Source: Darksidea phi (Eukaryota; Ascomycota; Dothideomycetes; Pleosporales; Lentitheciaceae). Taken from it: a stretch of 12,414 nt of DNA. Positions 1 through 8,340 of this stretch are shown one piece after another. Numbering within the stretch: the first letter of the stretch is position 1; each line of letters starts with the position of its first letter. The position numbers and the translations under genes are program-made. The stretch spans positions 1 to 12,414 of the forward strand of contig JASJFT010000454.1 of the NCBI GenBank assembly GCA_030770425.1, written 5' to 3'. The notes below the pieces were generated by a model, which was not told where the DNA came from, did no database searches, and worked only from the letters and a program-made list of their open reading frames with translations.

Positions 1-719
1 TATTAATATTACCTAATAGTACCTCCTAATAAAGCTAGTAGTAATAGATATCGACGTACCGTACTATAGTCTTAAGCCGTAGGGTAGATAAGGTAAGTAG
101 TTAAATCGTTTACTAGTTATTATAGTATATTAATCGTTTATAATCTAGATCGAATCCGATATATTCGAATACTCTCTACTACTAGATTAGCTTAGTACTA
201 GCTAATAAGACGGCTATTAGTTCTACCTTAGTCGTTAATTTTATAATATATTATTATAGTATAACCTTCTAATTAATAGATCTATTAAATAAGAAGAATA
301 TATATCCTTATAAGCTCTTCCGGGTAGCCTTATAATTAATAAAGGAGACGTCTAATACTCTATAGAAGTCGGGTATAGGTTTAGATATAAGTTTATTAGT
401 TATATATACTAATTTAATAGATATTAATATATTATAATATATTACTCGATCCTTTATACCTAGTAGATAGGCGATCGTTTAATAAATAGTATCTAGGTAC
501 TATTACGAAAGATTCGTAAGGAACTTAACTAGCTTTAAGTAAGCTTTTAAGACGTCTAAACGGGTAGCTTCTACTACGTAGCTAATAGATCTAACTAGTT
601 ATATATATCTTTACTTAACTAAATCTATTATTTCGTTCTTTAAGGGTATTAGTTCCTTAAGCGATAGTAATATAGTAGATAGCTTTAAGTAGGGCTTTAG
701 TAAAGAATACTTCTAAGCG
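1..719 (-). pseudogene. pol: copia RNase H relic, truncated by the window edge
   Basis: RNase H removes the RNA strand during reverse transcription. After the RT thumb the frame gives copia landmarks: V-x-S-I-x-Y-(V/A)-V-x-A-T-R-x-D-V near 590-545, A-Y-L-L-G-x-K-D near 470-445, K-A-T-R-K-S-x-x-G-Y near 325-300, T-T-K-V-E-L-I-A-V near 235-205, and a former D-N-Q-Q-T-x-x-L-L segment near 121-90. The Asp of that last segment is now AAT (Asn) at 121-119, again by G-to-A after T. The frame reaches position 1 with V-D-I-(H/Y) and (E/Q)-E-V-L-L-G and is still open in the copia sense, so the end of the domain, 3' UTR and 3' LTR are outside the window. Confidence 0.9.
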
Positions 720-1439
720 AACTTCTTAATATATAAGCTCTATAATAACTAGATTAAGCCGCTATTACGATCTCTAATAGTTTAAATACTATAGAACGTC
801 TATAGTTCTCCTAGAGATCTAATCTTATATCGTTATAATAGCTTATACTTAAATTCGTATAGGGTAACTATATATACTAATATACTAAGGACGACGATAT
901 TATTAATAAAGAAGAAGACTAGTAGCTTCTTATTTTTCTATAGGTAGAAAGCGTCCTTAATAGATATAAGGCCTAGCTCTATAAGCATTTTAGTAAGCTC
1001 TTTATACTAGAGTAATAGAGACGTCTTTAAGCTATAGAGTACTCGGCGTAGTTTCTATAGGTAATTAAAGTTAGAGAATCCTTCTAGCTAATAATAATAG
1101 ACTAGCGTTAATAGCTTAGCGTTAGTAAACGCGTTAATAGTATTATATTAACGAATTTCTATATTAAAGTAGGTAGTAATAGCTACTAGAGCTCGAAATA
1201 TTCGAATAGCTAGTATAGTAGTATAGGTATCTTCTACTATTATTTATAGATCGCCGTATATATAGATCCGAGCCTTATATTTTAATAGATAGTCTTAATT
1301 ATTAAGTTTATATTTATATACCTATATTAGTAGAAGAACCTTATTATCTTAAGCGTACTAAGTATTATATTCGTTCTAGATTATTTACTCGTAGATTTCT
1401 TTATATTTAATTATTACTAGTTCTTATCGTATAGCTTAT
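720..1439 (-). pseudogene. pol: copia reverse transcriptase relic (RVT_2 type)
   Basis: Reverse transcriptase copies element RNA into DNA. Signs of the copia-type (RVT_2) domain, in order: W/x-V-Y-K-Y-K from 1321, Y-L-L-K-Y-K-A-R-(I/L)-x-x-(R)-G-D-L near 1285-1245, the palm segment with N-A-F-T-N-A-K-L near 1139-1110, L-Y-S-L-K-T-S at 1039-1019 followed by W-Y-K-E-L, and F-F-(F/V) plus the catalytic box at 910-899. In that box the expected V-D-D reads ATT-AAT-AAT (Ile-Asn-Asn) at 907-899. The first palm Asp reads AAT (Asn) at 1144-1142. All are explained by G-to-A after T. The fingers, palm and thumb order is complete and in register, so the element was probably intact when RIP struck. Confidence 0.93.
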
Positions 1440-2019
1440 AGGAAGCCTTCCTTATAGGAAGATAGTAGTTTTATTATATTCTTATAGTATTTTAGTTCTA
1501 CTAGTAGCTCTATATATTTAAATTACGTTTTTAGTACTATTACTAAGGTAGCTATATAGACTAACTAGTAGGCGTTAATAAAGAAGCTAGAGTTCTTTTA
1601 TATAGGCTTCTTCTTTACTATTCTAGTTAATTCTTTAGGTAGAATATAATATTAATAGAGATTAGTATCTATTAGTTCTCGATACTCCGTATAATTTAAA
1701 TCGGACTTAGTTCCGCGCTTATACTTTAAGGGTCGATTTAATAGCTATAGTAACAACTTAGGTAAAGCTATTTCTAATAAATTTAATATTAGGAACTAAT
1801 TTAATATAGGTTCCTAAGTAGTTACTTAAGTAGTAGTATAAATAGTAGTCTAAGTAGAAACTTAGGTAGTAGGTTCTATAGCTTCTATAGAAGATATATA
1901 TTCGTCTTCTAATAAGACTTTTAAAAAAGTATTCTTACTACTTAGTATAGATAAGTAATATTTATAAATAAATTATTCTAGCTTAGAGTCTTAAAGGAGG
2001 AGATCTAAATCGTCTTAAG
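1440..2019 (-). pseudogene. pol: copia integrase-RT linker relic
   Basis: The frame continues without a shift between integrase and reverse transcriptase. It begins with an acidic stretch (D-D-L-D-L-L-L-x-D-S) near 2000-1980, followed by Ser/Thr/Glu-rich sequence near 1910-1800 typical of the poorly conserved copia linker. A basic patch (R-P-L-K-Y-K-R-G-T-K) lies near 1733-1700. No domain is recognised. In the copia family this region holds few conserved residues and sometimes a nuclear localisation signal; the basic patch could be one, but that is inference. The TTG codon around 1754 is one of the rare TpG remnants. Confidence 0.65.
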
Positions 2020-3120
2020 TCTAATAGAATAGATCCTCTTAAAATATAATATCCCTTATACGAATTACCTTATTACTATAAGCTTTACTTTTTATCTTTA
2101 GTATCTAGATTTTATAGATATTCGATAAATCGTAGCTAACTAGATATTCTACTAATACTTATAGGCTAAGCTTATCGCCTCTAGGTATCTATTTATATAA
2201 TATATAGGCTCTATAGCTATAAATATATAGATAAGCTAGTAATAGCTTTTTCTAATATATAATTTCGAATAGTATTTTCTAGTTTAGTACTCGTATAGGT
2301 ATTTAGTTAAGTAGATAGACTACTATTTTATAGATCTTAAGGCTAAGAGCTAGTAGAAGATTTACTATAATTCTTATCGAGTAGCTTCTCTTAATTAGGC
2401 TTCTACCTAAGCGTTTAGCTAAGCCGTTTTATTTAATAGTATAGGGCGCTTATATCTATAGTTTAATTCCTTCCTATAGATAATAGGCTCGAGCTAAATC
2501 GTCTAATAGGCTATAGCCTCGCTCGTTATTAGCTATTAAAAAGATAATAGTTATATTAAATTCTCGTTTAATAGCTCTATCTAACTACCTAAGCGTTATC
2601 TAAAGAGTAGACTTATCGCGCTTAACTATTATATAAACCGTATATAGTTTTAAGAATAGATTAAACGTATAGAATATATATTAATAGCTATTATAGGCTA
2701 GTATATTAAGCTCGATTAGATTAATAGCTATAGTTTCGAATAGTCGGCTAGTACCTAGTTTATAACTAAATCGACGAGAGATAATCTAATAGACTTTATT
2801 CTATAGGTACTCCTTATAGTAAATTATTTTAGGAGCTATTATACTATTATCTATATAGAGGCCTATAATATTACTAGCTAACTAATCGATTATATTATTA
2901 TTTAAATAACCTATAAGTAGGTAAAGTTATAGCTTACTTAGTAATCTAGGTTAAAGCGGTAGAGCTAAGATCTATAGCTAGTACTAATTAGTAGCGAATA
3001 CTACGTACTAAGTAGATTATAAAGGTTTAGTACGATAGACTATAAGCTAGTATTCGTCGACCCTAGTAAGCTTCGTAATATCCTAAGGTTAAATCCCTAA
3101 TTGGTATAGGATATTCCTTT
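2020..3120 (-). pseudogene. pol: copia integrase relic (DDE core, all catalytic residues lost)
   Basis: Integrase inserts the cDNA into the host genome. The N-terminal zinc region (about 3010-2790) has L-G-(H)-L-N-N near 2896 and a C-x2-C pair read as Tyr-x-x-Tyr near 2820-2808. The core starts with I-I-S-R-R-x-S and a Phe-Glu-x-Ile-Ala-Ile-Asn-Leu segment. The expected catalytic Asp is AAT (Asn) at 2722-2720, the second is AAT at 2530-2528, and the Glu of the N-G-x-A-E-R motif is AAA (Lys) at 2416-2414. All three fit TpG-to-TpA change of GAT or GAA after a T. The C-terminal part has the copia signatures (...FEI.Y.KKL..., ...PRGDKL..., ...V-I-R-I-R-D-I-I-F...) down to about 2040. Confidence 0.92.
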
Positions 3121-3544
3121 CTAAGTTAAAATAGACGTTTAATAAGGATAGCTATAATAGTAATACTAGGCTAGTAAAGAAACTAGGGATTAGAGCTACT
3201 TATTTAAGCGTCGTCTTTTTTAAGCTTTAAGATATTAATAGGAATATCTATACGTTTTCCTAGACCTAAATAGCTATCTTTAAGCCTTTAGCTAGAACGA
3301 TATCGTTAGACGAAGCCGGAGCTTTCTATTAGAACTTAATAGGGTTATTATAGATATAAATATCTATACCTAGGTCTAACGTCTAGGAATAAAGAAGTAG
3401 ATAGATATTATTAGCTATTAAGGCGTTATATACTACTAAGAATATAGCGTAGGCTTTATATTTATATTATAGTAAATCGTTACTAGTATTAATTTTCTTT
3501 TTAGGGTCCTCCGTAAATCCTCTCTTATATAGTAAGGTATCGAT
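3121..3544 (-). pseudogene. pol: copia aspartic protease relic
   Basis: This part follows the Gag knuckle in the same frame. It carries the hallmark segment with tag-acg-tta-gac-cta-ggt at 3385-3368 (Trp-Thr-Leu-Asp-x-Gly), followed by an I-x-I-(H/Y) stretch and, later, a V-A-L-I-P-x-F-F-T-S-L-V segment near 3205-3170. This is the layout of the Ty1/copia Gag-Pol protease, which cleaves the polyprotein. The catalytic Asp codon GAC survives at 3376-3374. The middle residue of the D-S/T-G triad reads CTA (Leu), which CpA mutation of a Ser or Thr codon cannot produce, so this copy may have differed before RIP. Several TAA/TAG codons interrupt the frame. The boundary with integrase is approximate. 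Confidence 0.88.
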
Positions 3545-4498
3545 ATACTAGTACTATCTCTAGTAGTATAGATCTCTATATAGATATAGCTTTAACGACT
3601 TTAATAGCTTATTATTTCGTTATCTCTTCTTATTATATAGAGACTATTCTTAATTTAGTATAGTTACGAATATACTATTACTAATATTTAGCTTTATTAC
3701 CTATATTATTCGGTAATAGCGTAGATAGCTAGCTAGTAGATTAGATAGTATAGGATTAATTAAACTATTCGAGCTAGCTTCTACGTTAAATACTATAATA
3801 GTTATAGTAGCTACGTAGTCTAAATTAATCTATTTAATAGCTTATATTAGATTCTTATATAGTCGATAACCTAATATCTCTAGTAGATTAAGCTACGTAG
3901 CTTGATTATAGACTATTAGAAAGGTTATATTCTATTCTTCGAGATTCTCTCTACGCGTGTATAGTACTTTAGCTAAGTTATACGCCTTCTAAATCTTATA
4001 TTCTCAATTAGCTAATAACGAGGCGACTAGCTACTTTAGAGCCTTAAGCTAATTATATAGTAATTCCTAATCCTTAATCTAGAAGATAAGATCTTTAGCT
4101 AGCGTATTAGCTATATAGACTTTAATTTAGCCGAGCTTATCCTTAGTTCTATAGTATTCTTTTAGTTCTATATAGTAGATACTTAGGTCCTTATTACGCT
4201 AAGTAAGAGCTATTAAGCTAGATTTAGTTATTAGTAATCTATCCTTATTAATAGGTAGTATAGGGTCGATAGGGCGTTTAGGCTTATTTAACTCTATAGA
4301 AGCTTTAGTTTTAGGATCGATATAGTCCTATATATTAACTACCTTAGCTAGCCTCTATATAGTATAGATCTATAGGTCCTAATTATATAGGCCTTAGAGA
4401 ATAGTAGCTAAACTAGCTTTAGATATAATAGGTGACGAGGTCGTTATTTCGTTATATAAAGAAGGTTAAAATAGGTCGTATAACGTAGGCGGATTAGA
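3545..4498 (-). pseudogene. gag: copia Gag relic with zinc knuckle
   Basis: Gag packages element RNA into virus-like particles. With TAA/TAG read as former Gln/Trp, this part gives a charged, helical protein. Recognisable copia Gag stretches are near 4260-4120 (...LPINKDRL..., ...YIELKEYYRTKD...) and near 4000-3960 (...EYKI.KAYNLAK...). The C-terminal nucleocapsid motif lies at 3586-3551: Tyr codons stand at the spacing C-x1-C-x3-H-x4-C, the short knuckle known from fungal copia elements. TAT/TAC are the RIP products of TGT/TGC and CAT/CAC. The true start cannot be placed because ATG is gone; the frame is readable from about 4498. A TGA at 4006-4004 is unusual here and is probably a former CGA (Arg). 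It continues directly into protease. Confidence 0.82.
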
Positions 4499-4583
4499 CT
4501 AGACTTATAACTATAAGTAGATAGGGGTATAGAATAAATATATTAAGTAGTCTAACTATCTAGCTAGGACGCGAGTAGAGGGC

Positions 4584-4591
4584 CTTATATA
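4584..4591 (-). promoter_or_regulatory. TATA-like box of the copia 5' LTR/leader
   Basis: The minus strand reads TATATAAG here, followed by GCCCTCTACTCGCG, a GC-richer stretch that stands out in this AT-rich DNA. It lies about 90-150 bp upstream of the readable gag frame, which suits the U3/R junction of a copia LTR. RIP creates many TATA strings by chance, so the downstream GC-rich context is the main support. Confidence 0.4.
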
Positions 4592-4621
4592 CGAGTTACG
4601 CTAGGTTAAATAACTAAAGAA

Positions 4622-4690
4622 ATTACTATAAGTTACTATATAGTTACTATAAGCTAGGGTATAGTTATAGCTAGTATATAGTTATAGTAA
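4622..4690. repeat. short direct and inverted repeats beside the copia promoter
   Basis: TTACTATA occurs three times in direct orientation, at 4623-4630, 4633-4640 and 4644-4651, spaced 10-11 bp (about one helical turn). Its reverse complement TATAGTAA follows at 4683-4690, and TATAGTTATAG also appears twice between them. The block lies just upstream of the minus-strand TATA-like box, so it may be a U3 enhancer-like array of the copia LTR. That role is inference; low complexity after RIP could inflate the similarity. Confidence 0.55.
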
Positions 4691-4810
4691 ATTAGTATAA
4701 ATTATTATATAAATAGAATAATCATATAATATATAGCGCTTAGCTACTTATAATAAAGGAAAAACTATTTAGAAGATTCGTAACTATTATATATTAATTT
4801 AGTTTTCTAG

Positions 4811-4934
4811 AATCTATAGAATCTATAACTTTATATCTCTATAGATCTATTAATCTATAGATCTATAGATTTATAGAATCTATATTTACTAAGATATATA
4901 GATCTATAAATCTATTATATAACTTTCTTAGTAA
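4811..4934. repeat. TCTATAG-type short repeat cluster with inverted repeat
   Basis: Variants of the near-palindromic word ATCTATAGAT recur at about 4813, 4838, 4854, 4862 and 4896. An 8-bp inverted repeat, TTACTAAG at 4886-4893 and CTTAGTAA at 4927-4934, closes the cluster. It lies between the two elements and may belong to an LTR of one of them or to older flanking DNA. No gene is visible in it. Confidence 0.55.
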
Positions 4935-5640
4935 GACTATTTATACTAATTATTATTTATACTATAGTCGTAATTATTATATTCTATATTAGAGCTAGTA
5001 ATAGATTTAATCTCGGGTAGCTCTTCTTACTACTATTCTATAGTATATATTTAGTTTATAATATAAAAAGTATACTAGAATAGTTACTATTAATAGATTA
5101 GTAGATAAGTATATAGAAATAGTCTATAATATTCTAGTAATAATTAATACTATTATAGTATCTATCTATTTTAAGATTATAAGATATATTTAAAAGTTAT
5201 TAATACTAAATACCCTCTAGTATATAACTATATATTTAAAGATAAAATTTACTCTAATAGATTATTATTACTATAAAATTACTATACTAGATAGATAAAA
5301 GACTATTTTATTCCTTAGATTAGATTTAGTCCTAATAACTAATTATAAAGTAGATAATAGCCCTTTAGAAAAAGTCTAGAGAGTATATCTTTTAAAGTAG
5401 TATATTCCCTATTTTATTAATACTTAGAACTTCGACTATTAGAGAATTAGAAGGAGTTTAATAGAGATATAAAGAATAATAGTAATACTAATTTAGATAA
5501 CTTAGATAACTACTATTATAATACTAATAAAGTAGAGGTTAAGAATATATTAGCTTTTACTAAAGTTAATACTATTACGACCCGTTCTCTAGGTAACCTA
5601 GTTATTTTACTTATTTTCTATTTCGGTTAGTAGATTAGGT
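4935..5640. other. unassigned AT-rich DNA between the two elements
   Basis: I see no recognisable gene here. On the plus strand the frame starting at 5283 is less interrupted than the others between about 5369 and 5629 and gives an Asn/Asp-rich product (...N-T-N-L-D-N-L-D-N...), but it matches no family I know and may be chance. The stretch probably contains the upstream part of the gypsy 5' LTR and perhaps a fragment of older DNA. The RIP signature is as strong as in the elements, which means it was itself repeated or lay within reach of RIP leakage. Confidence 0.4.
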
Positions 5641-5690
5641 AATCCCAAGGATTAGTCTAATAGTTAGTTAGTTTATTTAGTACGCTAAGC

Positions 5691-5707
5691 CCTATATAGG
5701 TATAAAA
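5691..5707 (+). promoter_or_regulatory. TATA box of the gypsy 5' LTR
   Basis: The palindrome CCTATATAGG (5691-5700) runs straight into TATAAAA (5701-5707). It is followed by a pyrimidine-rich stretch, ACTCTCTATTCTTATACCC, that resembles an initiator and R region. It lies about 170 bp before the readable gag frame, as expected for a U3/R border. The TATAAAA string has no obvious RIP origin. Confidence 0.5.
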
Positions 5708-5851
5708 ACTCTCTATTCTTATACCCTTATAGCGCTATCTTAGGATAGCTTTAATATACCGATTCTACTATTAGTTAATTAGAAGGCTACCTTAGCTATT
5801 ATAACTCCTAGTTAATTATACTTAGTCCTAGGGTCTTATATTATCCTAAAA

Positions 5852-5872
5852 TCTCTAACTTTTAGTTAGAGA
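5852..5872 (+). repeat. perfect 8-bp stem hairpin in the gypsy leader
   Basis: TCTCTAAC (5852-5859) pairs with GTTAGAGA (5865-5872) around a 5-base loop. It lies just before the start of the readable gag frame, close to where the LTR end, primer-binding site or packaging signal should be. A related pair of short direct repeats (CCTAAAATCTCT at 5845, CCTAAAATCCCT at 5893) flanks it. Function is unknown. Confidence 0.45.
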
Positions 5873-5880
5873 CAGCGGCT

Positions 5881-7380
5881 AAATATTAACCCCCTAAAAT
5901 CCCTAGAGGTCTATAGTACTTAGAATAGATAGCGCGTAGTACTTCTTTAGATAAGCCTTAAAACTAACTACTTCGAGTCCCGATATTACTAGAGCGCCTA
6001 GTACCTTCTTTAGAGAGAAGAGACCTATAAAAGTATTATATAGGGTTAGGCCTATATCCTAAATCCTATAACTAACTTATCTTTATATAATTAACTAAAT
6101 CGCTAAATTAGTATAACGATAAGATAGCGGACTTCTTAGACTAAGTAGGCCCTTTAAAGCTACCTTCCTATAAGATCTTCTTATAGAAGAAAGATAAAGA
6201 AAAGGGAAAGGCCCTAAGTTAAGCTTTAAGTAGGGTAAGAAGTACGTAAGCTTAAACTAAGTCTTAGAGCTAGACTAGAAGTAAGATACCCTCTCTTAAA
6301 GAGAAAGCGTACTAGTAAAAGCTAACTAAGACTTATAAACTAACCCCCTTAGAGGTATTCGTTAATAAAGATATATATATTAATTCTTAGACCCTTAAGG
6401 CTATCTTTCCCCCTTAAGAGGAGAGTATAAGTAAAGATAGCCTTAAAGAGAAGATTAATAAGTATATTAAGAGGGTTAAATTACTTAGAGGAAAAAATAG
6501 ACCCCGAATTCCCTACTTAATAAATATAAAAGAATAAGAAGAACTCCTAGACTATAATATAGTCTAGAATATACTAGCTACCTAGAAGGGGCTTAACCTA
6601 ATTACTAATACCCTAATAGATAATAGTCTCCATTTTATTATAGCTAAAAGACTAGCGTATACTATAGGAGTAGGTATAGTTAGTAGAAATACCTTTATAA
6701 ACGCTACGATTAATAAGTTTAATTAATTAGTTAAGAAAAGGGATAACTATAGAAGGTAAGTTAAAAAGCTATAAGAAGAACTCTAATAAGTCTAAAGAAC
6801 TATAAGTAGATAGTAGAGTTTAGAGGAAGATCTTAAATAGTCCTCCTTTACGACCGCCTATATAAAGGCTAGACTTATAGTCCTTCCTTAGTATAACCCT
6901 AAGTCTACTCTTAAGACTCCGCTATTATAATATAACCCTAATAGTAGATAAGATATAAAAGAGATAAGACTCCCCCCTATAACGATATAACTAAACGACC
7001 TAAATATTAGTTCTTAAAGGACCTCTCTTATCTATTATACTCTACTTTAAACCCTTAGACTTCTAGGAAGGTTTTAGTAGGATTTAGTCTAATATTTAAC
7101 CTTTTAATTAAGCTTCTTACGAAAAGAGCTAATTACTAAACTAATTATATTCCTAGATCTAATACGAACTCCTCTACCTAATAAGAACTATTACGAGTAC
7201 CTATTAGATTTAGATATACTACCCTTTACTATAAAGAAAATAAAAAATACTTCTACTTCTTACCCTAGCGCCCTCCCTACGAGATCTCTATTAGTCTTAC
7301 TAGAATTTATAACTATTACCTTAGGTAATAGAATATAGATTCTTATTTAGGAGGAGGATATTATAGAGAACTACTAAAGT
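5881..7380 (+). pseudogene. gag: gypsy Gag N-terminal extension relic
   Basis: In the gag frame this stretch has only TAA/TAG stops, of the kind RIP makes from Gln and Trp codons. Between them it reads as plausible protein: a segment near 5941-6060 (...L-E-R-L-V-P-S-L-E-R-R-D-L...), a Lys-rich segment near 6185-6215, then near 6730-6840 a charged, formerly Gln-rich stretch that looks like a coiled coil (...V-K-K-R-D-N-Y-R-R-x-V-K-K-L-x-E-E-L...). I recognise no domain. It is contiguous with the capsid region and would make this Gag unusually long (about 800 residues). Part of it could instead be untranslated leader or a separate upstream ORF. The start is unknown because ATG is gone; 5881 is only where the frame becomes readable. 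Confidence 0.5.
6395..6446 (+). repeat. 14-bp perfect inverted repeat in the gag leader region
   Basis: TTAAGGCTATCTTT (6395-6408) is exactly complementary to AAAGATAGCCTTAA (6433-6446) across a 24-base spacer. This is the longest perfect inverted repeat I noticed in the element and could form a strong RNA hairpin. It lies inside the extended gag frame, so its persistence may be chance or reflect an RNA role such as packaging or dimerisation. Confidence 0.6.
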
Positions 7381-8040
7381 AAATCCCTATAAACCTCTAA
7401 CTCTTAAAAGACTATATCCTACCTCGACCCTATTTTATTTAAAAATAATAAAGAGCCTAAGTTAAAGAACTAGCTCTATAATATAGAATAGAAACTTACT
7501 ATTAATAAGAACTAGTACGTACGAGAAACCCCCTAATAGATAGTTAAGATTTATTAAGCTTATATTATATCCTAACTAGTAGACTTAGTAAAAGATTATA
7601 TTTAAATATAGCTAAATTCTAAAGAAGAAGAAGTAGACTTTATATTTAATATAGACCTATTAGAATATATTAAAAAATACTATAAAGATCCCTACGTAAA
7701 GAAGAAGATAAAAGTTAAATTCTATTAACTACGTATAAACGCGTTTAGCGAAGTTAATAACTTTATTAAGAATTTTAAGTATCTAGTAATAGAGGCCTAT
7801 TTACCTTACTACTAGTAGAACGAAGAATTTATAGATAAGCTCTACTTCGAGCTAAGAAATAAGGTAGATCTATTTAATAATAGTAATCTTACCTTTAATA
7901 AGCTCTATAAATATATAACTTTAGCTAATAAAGTACTACTTAAGAATAACTAATATTAAAAGGTCTAGCTCGTCTAAAGTAACTAATTAGCTACCTTTAA
8001 AAGAAAGTAGCTAACTATAAGTAGGTCCTTTCTTAATAAG
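7381..8040 (+). pseudogene. gag: gypsy Gag capsid relic
   Basis: This part matches the retrotransposon Gag capsid fold of Ty3/gypsy elements. Landmarks in order: a Pro/Asp segment with D-P-x-L-F near 7429, a Trp-derived stop followed by L-Y-N-I-E near 7470, Y-x-I-S-(R/x)-L near 7561, L-L-E-Y-I-K-K near 7658, K-x-K-V-K-F-Y-x-L-R near 7710, A-F-S-E-V-N-N-F-I-K-N-F near 7741, E-A-Y-L-P near 7789, and F-I-D-K-L-x-x-E-L-R near 7831, then L-A-N-K near 7924. These are the usual conserved points of fungal gypsy Gag. Capsid forms the particle shell. The region is in the same frame as the N-terminal extension, with only point-mutation stops. Confidence 0.82.
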
Positions 8041-8340
8041 TTAGAAAAGAAGCCTATTTACTTTAAAGATATATTTAAGCTCTATAACTACTCTTTTAAG
8101 AAGTATAAGGAATAAGACTATTACTTTAATTATAGAAAAAGAAATAAATAGTAAAACTACTTTAACTATATTATATATAAAGTAACGTAGAATATTATAA
8201 AAGTAGAAGTTAACGCTACCTTTCTTAATAATTTTAAGAAAGGAGCTTATTTAGACTCTTTATATAAAGAGGAAAGTAGTTTAGAGTATAACTCTAATAC
8301 CTCCTTTATAGTATTAAAAAATAAAAGCTACTAGAGGAGG
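8041..8340 (+). pseudogene. gag: gypsy Gag nucleocapsid-like C-terminus relic
   Basis: After capsid the frame is rich in Lys/Arg and in Tyr codons TAC/TAT that could be former Cys or His (8059-8165), which suggests a nucleocapsid with one or two CCHC knuckles. The spacing does not fit C-x2-C-x4-H-x4-C cleanly, so the knuckle is only tentative. The part ends with an acidic/Ser-rich stretch and the A-AAA-AAT heptamer at 8316. The true gag stop cannot be told from RIP-made stops. Confidence 0.5.
8316..8322 (+). promoter_or_regulatory. putative -1 ribosomal frameshift site between gag and pol
   Basis: In the gag frame the bases are split A-AAA-AAT. The final T is followed by A, so it may be a RIP-changed C, giving the classical slippery heptamer A-AAA-AAC. 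Slipping back one base enters exactly the pol frame, which continues through the protease. A short stem (GGAG 8336-8339 with CTCC 8345-8348) lies downstream; no pseudoknot was established. Confidence 0.5.

Larger units (their letters stand above)
1..4620 (-). mobile_element. Ty1/copia LTR retrotransposon, RIP-inactivated, 3' end off window
   Basis: Read on the minus strand with codons starting at coordinates congruent to 1 modulo 3, one frame runs from about 4498 to 1. It holds gag, protease, integrase, reverse transcriptase and RNase H in that order. Integrase before reverse transcriptase is the Ty1/copia order (Pseudoviridae). Gag and pol share a frame, as in many copia elements. Apart from point mutations to TAA/TAG, and one TGA at 4006-4004, no frame change was found over about 4.4 kb. 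The 5' LTR must lie to the right of gag (about 4500-4740 or beyond). The 3' LTR and the end of RNase H lie left of position 1. Right border is approximate. Confidence 0.92.

Noticed and set aside
3181..3600. Other minus-strand frames across this region give long stretches of plausible residues.
   Set aside because: They do not hold domain motifs. The frame with codon starts congruent to 1 modulo 3 contains the protease D-x-G, the Gag knuckle and the integrase that follows.
4716..4735. A possible copia LTR terminus on the minus strand (TATTATATGATTATTC as former TG-start).
   Set aside because: TA-rich strings occur everywhere after RIP, and no partner LTR or target-site duplication is in the window to confirm it.
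4981..5000. TATATTAGAGC resembles a RIP-changed primer-binding site for initiator tRNA-Met (TGGTATCAGAGC).
   Set aside because: The match is short and imperfect, and the site lies about 700 bp upstream of the gypsy TATA box, so it does not fit the leader position.
5369..5629. A less-interrupted plus-strand frame that might be a small gene or transposase fragment.
   Set aside because: No start, no family motif and Asn/Asp/Tyr-rich low-complexity content; stop density in one frame is weak evidence in RIPed DNA.
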